Source: Jannaschia maritima
Lineage (GTDB): Bacteria; Pseudomonadota; Alphaproteobacteria; Rhodobacterales; Rhodobacteraceae
Direction of reading: 5' to 3'
Length of the DNA stretch: 64,000 bases
NCBI RefSeq assembly: GCF_030973515.1
Contig: NZ_JARGZA010000011.1
Location: 62,001-126,000 of the forward strand
Part shown: piece after piece, positions 1 to 9,664 of the stretch
Position numbering within the stretch: position 1 is the stretch's first letter
How the letters are laid out: the number at the start of each line of letters is the position of its first letter
The notes under the pieces: model-generated
Told to the model about the DNA's origin: nothing
The model's database searches: none
Seen by the model: the letters and a program-made list of their open reading frames with translations, nothing else
Made by a program: the position numbers and the translations under genes

Positions 1-359
1 TCTCGGGCGGGTTCACCGCCTTCACCGCCCATGTCGCTGCCACGCTCGGTTTCGACCACCACCGCGCGAACACGCTCGCGGTGCGGGACGGGCACCTGAC
101 CGGCGAGGTCGGCGAGCCCATCCTGGGCCAGGACGCGAAGGTCGCGGCCCTGCACGACTTGGCGGAGGACGCCATGGATGCCCTGGCGGTAGGCGATGGC
201 GCGAACGACCTGGGGATGCTGCGCGCGGCGGGGATGGGTGTCGCGCTGCACGCCAAACCGGCGGTCCGAGCGAAGGCGGATCTGGTCGTGGATCACGGGG
301 ACCTGACGGCGTTGCTGTATCTCCAGGGCTACAGACAGGCGGAGTTCCGCGCGCCCTGA
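1..359 (+). CDS. serB: Phosphoserine phosphatase SerB, 3' end only
   Basis: The window opens inside this gene; the open frame runs from base 3 to the TGA at 357-359. The visible part is the C-terminal half of a HAD-type phosphatase: an SGGFT segment near the start (HAD motif II region, serine binding the phosphate) and a GDGANDLGML segment (motif IV, Mg-binding aspartates) followed by GVALHAKPAVR, the usual SerB ending. SerB removes phosphate from O-phosphoserine in the last step of serine synthesis, in the cytoplasm. The N-terminal DxDxT nucleophile lies outside the window. The gene ends just before a hairpin and converges on rlmN. Confidence 0.88.
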   Translation, partial: SGGFTAFTAHVAATLGFDHHRANTLAVRDGHLTGEVGEPILGQDAKVAALHDLAEDAMDALAVGDGANDLGMLRAAGMGVALHAKPAVRAKADLVVDHGDLTALLYLQGYRQAEFRAP

Positions 360-403
360 CGCGTGGCGGAACCGAAGTGCCGCGCGGACGTCATGGACGT
401 GTC

Positions 404-429
404 ATGCCCGCGGCCTAACTCGCGGGCAT
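404..429. terminator. Hairpin between serB and rlmN
   Basis: A perfect 9-bp inverted repeat, ATGCCCGCG / CGCGGGCAT, with an 8-base loop lies 45 bases after the serB stop, in the space between convergent genes. There is no T-run after it, so it could be a weak or Rho-assisted terminator rather than a classic intrinsic one. Confidence 0.5.
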
Positions 430-462
430 CGAACGCCAGAATCAGCCTGCGGAACCATCGCC

Positions 463-534
463 ATGACCGAGTTCGACCCGATTCGTTTCATCCTGGACGT
501 GTTCCTGCCCCGCCGCAGCCGCAAGCTGCGCTGA
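463..534 (+). CDS. Possible 23-residue basic-tailed peptide
   Basis: A short frame from ATG 463 to TGA 532-534 would encode 23 residues: an amphipathic middle (FDPIRFILDVFLP) and a strongly basic end (RRSRKLR). A weak GCGGAA purine stretch lies 8 or so bases upstream. It fills the otherwise empty space between serB and the 3' end of rlmN. I do not recognise a family. Its size means that it could be chance; conservation of the peptide in relatives would be the only real evidence. Confidence 0.25.
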   Translation: MTEFDPIRFILDVFLPRRSRKLR

Positions 535-541
535 ACGGCGG

Positions 542-1732
<1,191 letters not shown>

Positions 1733-1804
1733 GGGGGGAACTCCTGGAACGAAAACGGGCGCCCCATATAGGGACGCCCGCGCGGGAATGCCAACGGAAC
1801 CGGG

Positions 1805-2320
1805 TCAGCCGGAACAGCGCCCCTCCGCATCCTCGAGCGCGGCGGTGAAACCCAGCAGGCTGAACGTGTCCTCCGTGCGGGTGCCGCGGCCCGACACGCC
1901 GACGACGACCGCCTGCGCGCCGCGCCGCATCGCGGCGGCGATGCGGGCGTCCTCCTCCGGGGACGCGGCCCAGGCGAACTCGCCGTCGGTGAACAGCTCG
2001 AACGTGTCCGATCCGATGGTCATCGTCACGGTCGATCCGTCCCGATAGGGATAGCCGCCGGTGACGCTGACCTCGCCGGAATCGCTCTCGCCCGGCCAGA
2101 AGCTGACATAAAGGCGGATGTCGCCGCGTCGCGCCGTGACCTCCTGCCCGTCGCGGGTGTTGCGGATCTGCTTGGGAGGGGTGACGATCCAGCATTGCGT
2201 CGGGTCGTCCTCGACGAAGACGGACCAGTCCGTCTCGATCCCGACGCGATTGTCGCTGTCCTGTGCCAGGACGGGGTGGGCCAGCGCGGCGACGCACAGG
2301 GCCAGCACGAATGGGCGCAT
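1805..2320 (-). CDS. Invasion-associated locus B (IalB) family secreted protein
   Basis: A 171-residue exported protein. An N-terminal signal peptide ends near VLAQD (about residue 20). The rest reads as an IalB-family domain: DWSVFVEDDPTQCW, RRGDIRLYVSFWPG, GGYPYRDGSTV, and a GFTAALEDAEGRC ending, with two cysteines likely to form a disulfide. In Bartonella the family name comes from erythrocyte invasion. In free-living Rhodobacterales its role is unknown and it is simply a common periplasmic protein, so no virulence function is implied. It lies just upstream of rlmN on the same strand. Confidence 0.8.
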   Translation of the reverse strand: MRPFVLALCVAALAHPVLAQDSDNRVGIETDWSVFVEDDPTQCWIVTPPKQIRNTRDGQEVTARRGDIRLYVSFWPGESDSGEVSVTGGYPYRDGSTVTMTIGSDTFELFTDGEFAWAASPEEDARIAAAMRRGAQAVVVGVSGRGTRTEDTFSLLGFTAALEDAEGRCSG

Positions 2321-2458
2321 GTCTTACTGCCTCTGCCTGCGGGCGGCTGTCCGGTTCGATCCGATCATGCCGCGGTTTTCAACGGTGCGATCCTTAGTTA
2401 ATGCCAAACCGGGTCGGGGCGGAAGGCCGCCGCGGCGCTTTTTCACACGGAGAAAACC

Positions 2459-3424
2459 ATGGCGGGCGATGCCGAACTGGTCCGGGTCATCCGCGGCGAC
2501 CATATCGAAAGCGTGCATCGCGGCCACGCCGTGATCTGCGATGCGTCCGGCATCCGGGAATCCTGGGGCGATGCGGACGTCGCGATCTTTCCCCGGTCCA
2601 GTTGCAAGATGGTGCAGGCCCTGCCCCTGGTCGAAGCGGGGTTGGAGCGCGATCCCCGCCGTCTCGCGCTGGCCTGCGCGTCCCATTCGGGCGAGGCGGC
2701 GCATGTCGACCTGGCCCGCGGATGGCTGTCCGAACTCGGGCTGGGAGACGAGGACCTGCGATGCGGCGCCCACTGGTCGACGGAGCGGGAGGCACGCGAT
2801 GCGATGGTCCGCGACGGCCGCACGCCGTGCCAATGCCACAACAACTGCTCGGGCAAGCATGTGGGGTTCCTGGCCCTGTCCCGCCACCTCGGCGGGGATC
2901 CCGACTACGTCGACATCGACCACCCGGTGCAGCGGACCGTGCTGCGGACGTTCGAGGAGGTGACGGACCTCGACAGTCCCGCCCACGGCATCGACGGTTG
3001 TTCCGCCCCCAACCCCATGACGCGGCTGAGTGCGCTGGGTCGCGCGATGGCGCGCTTCGCCACCGCCGGGGACGACGCGCGGGGCCGCGCGATGACGGCG
3101 CTGCGGGACGCGATGGCCGCCCATCCCCATCTGGTCGCGGGCACCGGTCGCGCCTGCACCGACCTGATGGCCGCCGCGACCGGCGGAGCGGTCGTCAAGA
3201 CGGGGGCCGAGGGCGTCTATGTCGGCATCCTGCCCGAACGGGGCCTGGGCATCGCGTTGAAGATCACGGACGGCACGACCCGCGCGGCGGAGGCCGTCAT
3301 CGCGACGCTGCTCGTCCGATCGGGCGCGCTGGAGGAGGGCGCCCCCGTCGCGCGCAGGCTTGCCCACGGTCCGATCCGCAACTGGCGCGGCATCGTAACG
3401 GGGCACATGCAGACTATGGTCTGA
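2459..3424 (+). CDS. Asparaginase (type II-like, AnsA/PF06089 family)
   Basis: A 321-residue protein of the rhizobial-type asparaginase family, which hydrolyses L-asparagine to aspartate and ammonia and differs from the E. coli AnsA/AnsB fold. Diagnostic segments are FPRSSCKMVQALPLVE near residues 45-60, the CASHSGE motif, the cysteine-rich CQCHNNCSGKH segment near residue 120, and HGIDGCSAPN. No signal peptide is present, so the protein is cytoplasmic. ATG 2459 follows a GGAG about 8 bases upstream. It is a single gene, convergent with the histidine kinase at 3444. Confidence 0.9.
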   Translation: MAGDAELVRVIRGDHIESVHRGHAVICDASGIRESWGDADVAIFPRSSCKMVQALPLVEAGLERDPRRLALACASHSGEAAHVDLARGWLSELGLGDEDLRCGAHWSTEREARDAMVRDGRTPCQCHNNCSGKHVGFLALSRHLGGDPDYVDIDHPVQRTVLRTFEEVTDLDSPAHGIDGCSAPNPMTRLSALGRAMARFATAGDDARGRAMTALRDAMAAHPHLVAGTGRACTDLMAAATGGAVVKTGAEGVYVGILPERGLGIALKITDGTTRAAEAVIATLLVRSGALEEGAPVARRLAHGPIRNWRGIVTGHMQTMV

Positions 3425-3443
3425 CGCGCGGACGATCGGGGCC

Positions 3444-5525
3444 TCAGGTCCGGGGCGGAGCGCCATCCATCAGCCGTGCGATGACGGCCAGCAATTCGGG
3501 CTTGCGGATGGGCTTGACCAGGACTGCGTCGAACCCGGCCGCGCGGATGTCCGCGACCTCCGCGTCGTCGGCATGGGCCGTCAGGGCGATCAGGGGCACG
3601 GCCGCCCCGCCGGGCAGCGCACGGATCTGGCGTGCGGCCTCCCGCCCGTCCATGCGGGGCATGGAGATGTCCAGGAGCACGACGTCCGCGGGGTGGGTGG
3701 CGAACATCGCGACGGCATCGTCCCCGTCCTCCGCGACGTCCAGGACGTCCGCGTCGTCTCGCAGCATCTTGGACAGAAGCAGGCGGTTGGTCGACACGTC
3801 GTCCGCGCACAGGACGCGGCGGACCCGGACCTCCGGCGGCGGGACGGGTGGAACGTTCCTGCGCCCGAGTGCCGCGATCAGGTCGGCTCCGGCGCAGGGA
3901 TCGGGCAACACCTCCGCCGCCACGTCGATCAGTCCGGGCACGGCATCGCGCGCGGCGCCCAGAAGGATCGCCCCCGTCGCCGCGCCGCCGTCGCGAAGGG
4001 CCATCTGATCGTCCGGGGCCAGATCCAACGGCACGACCAGCGGCGCGGCCGCATCGTCGCCCGGCCTGCCCAAGCTGGACCCGGCGGCGCGCAGGCGGGC
4101 GGCCAGGGTGCGACGGCCCAGCGTATCCCCGTCCGGCAAGCGCACCATCCGGGGCACGGACGCCCGCGGACCGGGATCGCCGTCCAGCGCGAGGGAGCAG
4201 GACAGGCGGAACCGCGCACCGGGCGCATCCGCCGACGGGTCCAGAAGGCGCACATCGCCGCCCATCAGCCGCGCGAGATCCCGTGCGATCGACAGGCCCA
4301 GCCCCGTGCCTTCGACCCCGGTGGCGCCCAGGCGCGCGAACTCGCCGAACAACTCCGCCTGGCGGTCGGGCGGGATGCCCGGGCCGGTGTCGCTGACTTC
4401 GATCGCGAGGTTGACCGACGACGCGCCCTCCGGACGCGTCAGGGTCACCGCGACCGTCACGGTGCCACCGGCCGCGAACTTGACGCCGTTGCCCACGAGG
4501 TTCGTCACGATCTGCCGCAGGCGATCTGCATCGCCCACGACGCGCGTCGGTCCATCCAGCGGATAGCGCAACGCGATGCCCCGCGCGGCGCCCTTGGATG
4601 CCGCCGCCAAGCGCACGACCTGCATCAACGCGGCCTCCAGGTCGAAGGGTGCCACGGTCAGCTCTATCCCGCCCGCCTCCACCTGTGCCGCATCCAGCAC
4701 GTCGTTCACGATCGTCAGCAGAGACAGGCCGCTGTCGCGGATGGTGCGCGCGTTCTCGTGGCTTTCCGCATCCAGCGGCGCGTCGAGGAGCAGATCCGCC
4801 ATGCCGATCACGCCGTTCATGGGCGTGCGGAACTCGTGGCTCATGCGGGCCAGGAAGCGGGACTTCGCGGCGCTGGCATCCTCCGCCTTCTGACGCGCGT
4901 CGGTCAGGGCCGCCTCGCGCTCCAGGTCGGCGGTCACGTCGAGCGCCAGGCTGACCACGTCGCCGTCCTGCGTGACCGTATCGCGCAGTCGGATCGAGCG
5001 CCCGTCGAACAGCCTCAGGATCACGGCCTCCGCATCGGCTTCCGGATCCGCGCGACGGTCCAGCATCGCGTCCACCCATTCCTCGGCATCGGCGTCACCC
5101 ACATCGATCACGCCTTCGTCCACGGCCGCCGCCAGCAGATCGCCATAGGCGAGGCCCGGTTCGGCATCCACGCATCCGTCGAACATGTCGATATAGGGTG
5201 CGTTCGCCTGCACCAGCGTCCCGTCGGGCCCCCACAGGGCGAAGCCGTCGCGGATCGCCTCGATGGCGTGCCACAGGCGCCGATCGGCCCGGTCGGCCCG
5301 GTCCACGGCCGCGCGGCGCTCGGCCGCGACATGCGCCGCCCGTCCACTCAGGGTGCGGCGGCGGTCCCGTTCGCGCAGGTAGTCCTGGGTGATCCGCTCC
5401 AGATGCTCGGACAGGGAGCGGTGCGCCGCGATCATCTCGGTGCGGACGTGATCCAGCATCCGTTCCGCGGCGAGGCGCAGACGGCGTTCCGCATGGCTCG
5501 TTTCCGGCAGGCGCGCCCCATCCAT
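3444..5525 (-). CDS. Soluble hybrid histidine kinase (PAS-HisKA-HATPase-receiver)
   Basis: A 693-residue sensor kinase with no membrane segment, so it probably senses a cytoplasmic signal. Order: an Arg-rich coiled-coil-like region (1-85), a PAS-7-type domain (about 86-195), the dimerisation/phosphoacceptor domain with RMSHEFRTP (His230), the ATPase domain with N-box (VTNLVGNGVKF), SDTGPGI and GTGLGLSIA, and a C-terminal receiver (about 565-685) with the DD pair, LLDISMPRMDG phosphoacceptor aspartate, and a LVKP lysine. No output domain or partner regulator lies nearby, so the phosphorelay partner (an Hpt protein or a distant regulator) is unknown. A GGAAGGAG ribosome site supports ATG 5525. 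Confidence 0.92.
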   Translation of the reverse strand: MDGARLPETSHAERRLRLAAERMLDHVRTEMIAAHRSLSEHLERITQDYLRERDRRRTLSGRAAHVAAERRAAVDRADRADRRLWHAIEAIRDGFALWGPDGTLVQANAPYIDMFDGCVDAEPGLAYGDLLAAAVDEGVIDVGDADAEEWVDAMLDRRADPEADAEAVILRLFDGRSIRLRDTVTQDGDVVSLALDVTADLEREAALTDARQKAEDASAAKSRFLARMSHEFRTPMNGVIGMADLLLDAPLDAESHENARTIRDSGLSLLTIVNDVLDAAQVEAGGIELTVAPFDLEAALMQVVRLAAASKGAARGIALRYPLDGPTRVVGDADRLRQIVTNLVGNGVKFAAGGTVTVAVTLTRPEGASSVNLAIEVSDTGPGIPPDRQAELFGEFARLGATGVEGTGLGLSIARDLARLMGGDVRLLDPSADAPGARFRLSCSLALDGDPGPRASVPRMVRLPDGDTLGRRTLAARLRAAGSSLGRPGDDAAAPLVVPLDLAPDDQMALRDGGAATGAILLGAARDAVPGLIDVAAEVLPDPCAGADLIAALGRRNVPPVPPPEVRVRRVLCADDVSTNRLLLSKMLRDDADVLDVAEDGDDAVAMFATHPADVVLLDISMPRMDGREAARQIRALPGGAAVPLIALTAHADDAEVADIRAAGFDAVLVKPIRKPELLAVIARLMDGAPPRT

Positions 5526-5598
5526 CGCCGACTCCTTCCGAGTCGACGTAATGGGCGCGGTGTCGTGAAGGCGCGGTTAACGCGCGTCCACGCTTCCG

Positions 5599-5949
5599 TC
5601 AGTTCATCGCGAAGTGGAGCGGGTACTGCCGCCCGTCGAACGACCCGAACAGATCCCCCAGGTCGGGATGCTCGATGGGTTCCCCCGTGGCGTCGCGCAC
5701 GAGGTTCTGCTCGGAAACGTAGGCGACGTAGTAGCTGTGCTCGTTCTCGGCCAGCAGGTGGTAGAACGGCTGGTCCTTGCGCGGACGGGTGTCCGGCGGA
5801 AGCGACTGGTACCATTCTTCCGAATTGGAGAACTCGGCGTCGATGTCGAACACGACGCCGCGAAACGGGTGCGACCGATGCCGCACCACTTCCCCCAACC
5901 CGAACTTCGCGGCCGTCGCTCGCATCGTCATCGCGTTGCCCTTCCCCAT
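5599..5949 (-). CDS. hspQ: Heat shock protein HspQ
   Basis: A 116-residue HspQ/YccV-type protein (hemimethylated-DNA-binding-like fold). Family hallmarks visible are KFGLGEVVRHRSHPFRGVVFD, EEWYQSLP, KDQPFYHLLAEN and YVSEQNL. In enterobacteria HspQ is an adaptor for the Lon protease and affects DnaA stability. The first six or seven residues (to the second methionines) may not be translated. It is divergent from the AEC transporter. Confidence 0.92.
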   Translation of the reverse strand: MGKGNAMTMRATAAKFGLGEVVRHRSHPFRGVVFDIDAEFSNSEEWYQSLPPDTRPRKDQPFYHLLAENEHSYYVAYVSEQNLVRDATGEPIEHPDLGDLFGSFDGRQYPLHFAMN

Positions 5950-6017
5950 GCCCGTCCCTAGACCACGGAGCGGGGCGGATGTCCATGCGCCCGGCCCCGA
6001 ATCGTTGGAAACACACC

Positions 6018-6899
6018 GTGACCCTGGCCCTGACAGTCCTGCAGATCACGGCCCCCGTGTTCCTGCTGGCCGGCATAGGCTTCGTCTGGGTCCGCCTGGG
6101 CCACGCCTACGACACGGCCTTCGTCACGCGGCTGGCGATGACCCTCGCGGTGCCCGCCCTGATCCTGACCGCGCTGGCTGGGACCGACCTGGATCCGGCT
6201 GCGGTGGGGCGCCTGGCCCTGGCCACTCTGGCCGCCTATGCCGCCGCGCTCGGGCTGTTCCACCTCCTGTGCCGCGCCCTGCGCCTGGAGGTGCGGACCT
6301 ATCTGGCGCCGCTGGCCTTCGGCAACACCGGAAATCTGGGCCTGCCGCTGTGCCTGTTCGCCTTCGGCGAGGCGGGGCTGGCACTGGGCGTCGTGGTCTT
6401 CGCGGTGACGGCGATCGGCAGCTTCACGCTGGGCCTGTGGATCGTGGCGGGCGGCGGATCCCCCCTGCCCGCCCTGCGCGAACCGATGGTCGGCGCGACG
6501 ATCCTGGGCGGGATCATGCTGGCCCTGGGGTGGGAGCTGCCCGCGGTCGCGGCCAACGCGTTGGGGCTGGTCGGGCAGATGGCGATCCCCTTGATGCTGA
6601 TCACGCTGGGCGTCGCGGTCGCGCGGCTGCGGCCGTCGGGCATGGGGCGCGTCGCGGGTCTCGCCGCGACGAAGCTGGTCGCGATGACGGCGATGGGCTG
6701 GGGCATGGCCCGGGCCTTCGGCCTGGACGACGTGGCGGCGGGCGTCCTGATCCTCCAGATGGCGACGCCGGTCGCAGTCACCTCCTATCTGCTGGCCGCG
6801 AAGTACGGCGCCGACGCGGAACGCGTGGCGGGGCTGGTCGTGGTGTCCACGCTGATGGCGATCGCGGCATTGCCGGCACTGCTGACCGTCCTCGTGTGA
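6018..6899 (+). CDS. AEC family transporter (auxin efflux carrier type)
   Basis: An integral membrane protein of about 293 residues with roughly ten hydrophobic segments, beginning LTVLQITAPVFLLAGIGFVW. It contains the family's FGNTGNLGLPL segment in the middle and QMATPVAVTSYLLAAKYG near the end. AEC carriers move small organic anions or similar solutes across the inner membrane; the substrate cannot be told. I chose GTG 6018 because relatives begin directly with the first membrane span and TTGGAA lies 7 bases upstream. ATG 5985 or 5979 in the same frame would add a short hydrophilic leader. Confidence 0.82.
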   Translation: MTLALTVLQITAPVFLLAGIGFVWVRLGHAYDTAFVTRLAMTLAVPALILTALAGTDLDPAAVGRLALATLAAYAAALGLFHLLCRALRLEVRTYLAPLAFGNTGNLGLPLCLFAFGEAGLALGVVVFAVTAIGSFTLGLWIVAGGGSPLPALREPMVGATILGGIMLALGWELPAVAANALGLVGQMAIPLMLITLGVAVARLRPSGMGRVAGLAATKLVAMTAMGWGMARAFGLDDVAAGVLILQMATPVAVTSYLLAAKYGADAERVAGLVVVSTLMAIAALPALLTVLV

Positions 6900-6982
6900 C
6901 GGCGGGCTTGGCGGATGGCGCCGGGACGGCTAACCTTCCCCCTACGGTCACCAAGAACCGATTCCGATCGAGCAGGTCAGAC

Positions 6983-7564
6983 ATGATGAAGCATCTCTTC
7001 GTGGCGGCGGCGCTGGCCGCCCTGGCGTCCTGTGGCGGCGGCGGTTCCGGACAGGCGCCGCGCCTGCTGGACGACGCCTGCGCCATCCTGGACCAGCGCG
7101 CGGGCTATCTGTCCGCGTTCCGCGCGACCGAACGCAAGTGGGGCGTGCCCGTCCATGTGCAGATGGCGACGATCCATCAGGAATCGAAGTTCATCTCGGA
7201 CGCGCGCACGCCGCTGCGCTATGCGCTGGGGGTCATCCCGGTGGGACGGCAATCGTCGGCCTTCGGCTACAGCCAGGCGCTCGACGGGACGTGGAAGGAG
7301 TACCTGGTGGAGCAGGGCCGCCTGCGCGCGCGCCGCGACCGCATCCGCGACGCGACCGACTTCATGGGCTGGTACATGACCCAGACCCGCGACGAGTTGG
7401 GCATCCCCCTGTCGAACGCCCGCCACCAGTACTTGGCCTATCACGACGGGCGGAACGGTTACCGGCGGGGGACGTGGAAGCGGAAGGGATGGCTGATCGC
7501 CGTGTCCGGCCGGGTCGAGCAGCGGGCGGAGATGTACCGCCAGCAACTGCAGCGCTGCAGCTAG
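6983..7564 (+). CDS. Transglycosylase-SLT-like lipoprotein
   Basis: A 193-residue exported lipoprotein: a short signal peptide with a LASC lipobox (Cys at about 18) followed by a glycine linker. The rest resembles lytic transglycosylases of the SLT fold: IHQESKF carries the likely catalytic glutamate, and AFGYSQALDGTWKEY and YLAYHDGRNGY match the other conserved blocks. It probably cuts or binds peptidoglycan at the outer membrane. Two ATGs lie side by side (6983, 6986). It is a single gene. Confidence 0.8.
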   Translation: MMKHLFVAAALAALASCGGGGSGQAPRLLDDACAILDQRAGYLSAFRATERKWGVPVHVQMATIHQESKFISDARTPLRYALGVIPVGRQSSAFGYSQALDGTWKEYLVEQGRLRARRDRIRDATDFMGWYMTQTRDELGIPLSNARHQYLAYHDGRNGYRRGTWKRKGWLIAVSGRVEQRAEMYRQQLQRCS

Positions 7565-7863
7565 GGCCCGCCCCGGAACCACGCGGAGGATAGGCGGGCC
7601 GTCCGGTGGACGATCCGTCATGCCGCGCTGCGGCGAAGGATCCTTCCGGTCAGGGCCGGGCCGGACCGTCCCGGTGCCACCAGTCTGCGTCCGAGCGGGG
7701 CGCGGTGCAACCGGGGTGATTTCCAAGGAAACAAGGGTCGTGGGTGGGCCCCGGGACGCGGGGGGCGGGCCGGGACGGGCCGATCGGGACGGCGCGGCGC
7801 GTGTCTGCGATCCGTCTGCCCCGCGTCGGACGAATTGGTGATTCGGTCAACGGGCGGGGCGCG
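7565..7863. other. Intergenic space between convergent genes
   Basis: This is the longest stretch without a gene (299 bases). Directly after the lipoprotein stop is an 8-bp inverted repeat GGCCCGCC / GGCGGGCC (7565-7572 and 7593-7600), a possible terminator. The remainder is G-rich with several GGGCC/GGCCC blocks. Short open frames here show no protein-like composition and no good ribosome site, and no tRNA-like fold was seen. Confidence 0.5.
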
Positions 7864-8169
7864 TCACCGGTCGCCGGCCGCGTCCTTCAGTTCCCGGTAG
7901 AGCTGCGCCGCCAGGCTGCCGTCGCCTCGGCCGGCCAGCGCCTCCGCCTGGTGCTTGCGCAGGAAGCTGTCGAACTGCTTGGACGGCCCGTCCTGCGATC
8001 CGCCGCCGGCGGGCGACAGGGAGCCCATGCCGGACGCTTCCAACATCTGCTCGAACAGGAGCGACTCCAACTTGACGGCCTGCTGCCAGAGCGGGTCCGC
8101 CCGGTCGGGACGCGCGCGGGGCTGCGAGGGGGACGCGGGGTTCGGGGGAATGGGTGCGGTGGGGTCCAT
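7864..8169 (-). CDS. Rod-binding protein, FlgJ N-terminal type
   Basis: A 101-residue protein with a proline-rich start and then the rod-binding (FlgJ N-terminal, PF10135) pattern: LWQQAVKLESLLFEQMLEASG, a glycine-rich linker, and KQFDSFLRKHQAEALA. The peptidoglycan hydrolase domain of enterobacterial FlgJ is absent, as is usual in alphaproteobacteria. It would act as a periplasmic scaffold for flagellar rod assembly. It is divergent from fliK-flgD. The ATG sits 80 bases from the fliK start. Confidence 0.82.
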   Translation of the reverse strand: MDPTAPIPPNPASPSQPRARPDRADPLWQQAVKLESLLFEQMLEASGMGSLSPAGGGSQDGPSKQFDSFLRKHQAEALAGRGDGSLAAQLYRELKDAAGDR

Positions 8170-8208
8170 GGCAAGTCTCCTTCGCCGCCCCGTTTGAAGG
8201 GGACGTCG

Positions 8209-8223
8209 TAAACATTTCCTCAA
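8209..8223. promoter_or_regulatory. Weak CtrA-like site between divergent flagellar genes
   Basis: The sequence TAAA-N7-TCAA (TTGA-N7-TTTA on the other strand) resembles the CtrA consensus TTAA-N7-TTAA with one mismatch in each half. It lies in the 79-base gap between the flgJ-like gene and fliK. CtrA controls flagellar genes in many Rhodobacterales, which is why I list it, but the match is imperfect. Confidence 0.22.
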
Positions 8224-8248
8224 CGAACGCGCCCTAGGGCTGGCGGCG

Positions 8249-9640
8249 ATGACACCGCTTCCCTTTCCCGATGCCGCGGGCACGACCACGCCCGGGCCCG
8301 CCCGCAAGGCGATCCCGGCCGCGTCCGGCACCGTCGAACCGGTCAATGCCCCGACGGCCCCGGACGCGACCCTGGCCTTCGCCCGCGAACTCGCCGCCCT
8401 CGCGGGCGATCCGCAGCCCGGCGGGGAGGGCGACCCGGACGCGGATGCGGATTCGGAAGACCCGGACGTGCGGGACGGCACGGAAGCGCCCGCACCGGAG
8501 GGGACATCCGAACCGGATGCTCCCGACCCCGCCATCGTCGCAGGGGCCGAGCCGGTCGAGGACCGCGCGGATTTCGACCCCCCGCAGCCGGACGCCGTTC
8601 CGGTCGCGCCGGTGCAGCCGGACGTTCCGATCCCCGAGGCGCCCCCTGCCCCGCAGCGAACCGATGCCCCCGAGCCTGCGGCCGTGGCGGACGCACCGTC
8701 CCCATCGCCCGAGGGCGGGGTGGGGCCCATGTCGTCCGCGCGGATGCGCCCCCTTTGGGCCGTTCCGGTCGACGACGCGCCCGTCCCCGCAGGGGATCGG
8801 GCGGGTGCCGAAATCGCCACGACCGCCGAGCGCGCCACGGCGCAGGCCGCTGCCGCCGCCACCACGACGCCCCCACGGGACGGCGCGCCGGTCCCGCAGG
8901 CCGCCCCCGTCGCGCCCGTGCGCGTCGAACCCACGGCCCCCGACCCTACGCGAACCGCGACGGCGCGGATCGACGCGTCGCAGACCCCGTCGGCCGGCAC
9001 CGCGCCCCCGCCGGACGTGCCGCCGCAGACGTCGCCGGCCCCGACCTGGACCCCGCCGCAGGGTTGGGCCGCCGCGCCGGTGGCCCCGGCCAATGCCAAC
9101 GCCCCGACATCGCCGCAGCCTGACATCCCCGCCATGCCCGTCGGGTTGGGCGACGTGCAGGTCACCACCCAGCGCGCGGATGCCCCCGCCGCCGCGGCGG
9201 CGCCCCCGCCGCAGCCCCCCGTCCCCTTGGCCCAGTTGCCCCAAGCCCTGTCCGCGCGCCTGCAGCAGATGACCGCGCCCCCCGTGACCGAGACCCGGAC
9301 CGAGATCACCCTGGCGCCCGCCGAGCTGGGACGGGTCACCATCGCCATCGCACGCGACGGCGACGGCATCGCGATCACCCTGACCGCCGATCGACCCGAA
9401 ACGCTGGACCTGATGCGGCGCCATGCCGATGCGTTGGAACGCAGCGCGTCGGACGGTCCCGTCCGCCTGCGCATGGACCTGTCCGCCGACGGCGGCGCCG
9501 GGAACGGCGGCCCCCGCGGCGATCCCGCCGGCGGACAGGATCCGGGAACGACCCCGGCGCAGGGGGGCGAGCCGTCGGACATGGCCCCCCCGTCCCCGCC
9601 GCGACCCACGACACCGGGCCGCCTCGACGTCCGCGTCTGA
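8249..9640 (+). CDS. fliK: Flagellar hook-length control protein FliK
   Basis: A 463-residue protein. Roughly the first 340 residues are low-complexity, rich in Pro, Ala and Asp, and expected to be disordered, as in the molecular-ruler part of FliK. The C-terminal domain (about 345-420) carries the conserved FliK core: TRTEITLAPAELGRVTIAI followed by LTADRPETLDLMRRHADAL. FliK is secreted through the flagellar export system and sets hook length by switching FlhB specificity. It is followed by flgD 24 bases downstream, a common order for the hook genes. Confidence 0.88.
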   Translation: MTPLPFPDAAGTTTPGPARKAIPAASGTVEPVNAPTAPDATLAFARELAALAGDPQPGGEGDPDADADSEDPDVRDGTEAPAPEGTSEPDAPDPAIVAGAEPVEDRADFDPPQPDAVPVAPVQPDVPIPEAPPAPQRTDAPEPAAVADAPSPSPEGGVGPMSSARMRPLWAVPVDDAPVPAGDRAGAEIATTAERATAQAAAAATTTPPRDGAPVPQAAPVAPVRVEPTAPDPTRTATARIDASQTPSAGTAPPPDVPPQTSPAPTWTPPQGWAAAPVAPANANAPTSPQPDIPAMPVGLGDVQVTTQRADAPAAAAAPPPQPPVPLAQLPQALSARLQQMTAPPVTETRTEITLAPAELGRVTIAIARDGDGIAITLTADRPETLDLMRRHADALERSASDGPVRLRMDLSADGGAGNGGPRGDPAGGQDPGTTPAQGGEPSDMAPPSPPRPTTPGRLDVRV

Positions 9641-9664
9641 CCGCCAGAACCACCGGAGCACCCC

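Noticed and set aside
3573-5984. Forward frame extending hundreds of codons upstream of the AEC transporter.
   Set aside because: It runs antisense through the histidine kinase and hspQ genes and is rich in Arg/Gly/His; the true start lies near 6018.
7620-7841. Small forward frame after the transglycosylase-like gene.
   Set aside because: Low-complexity Gly/Arg/Val product, no ribosome site and no family resemblance.
8249-9290. Tandem-repeat or adhesin-like region in the Pro/Ala-rich part of FliK.
   Set aside because: No regular repeat unit is visible and low complexity is normal for the ruler region of FliK.
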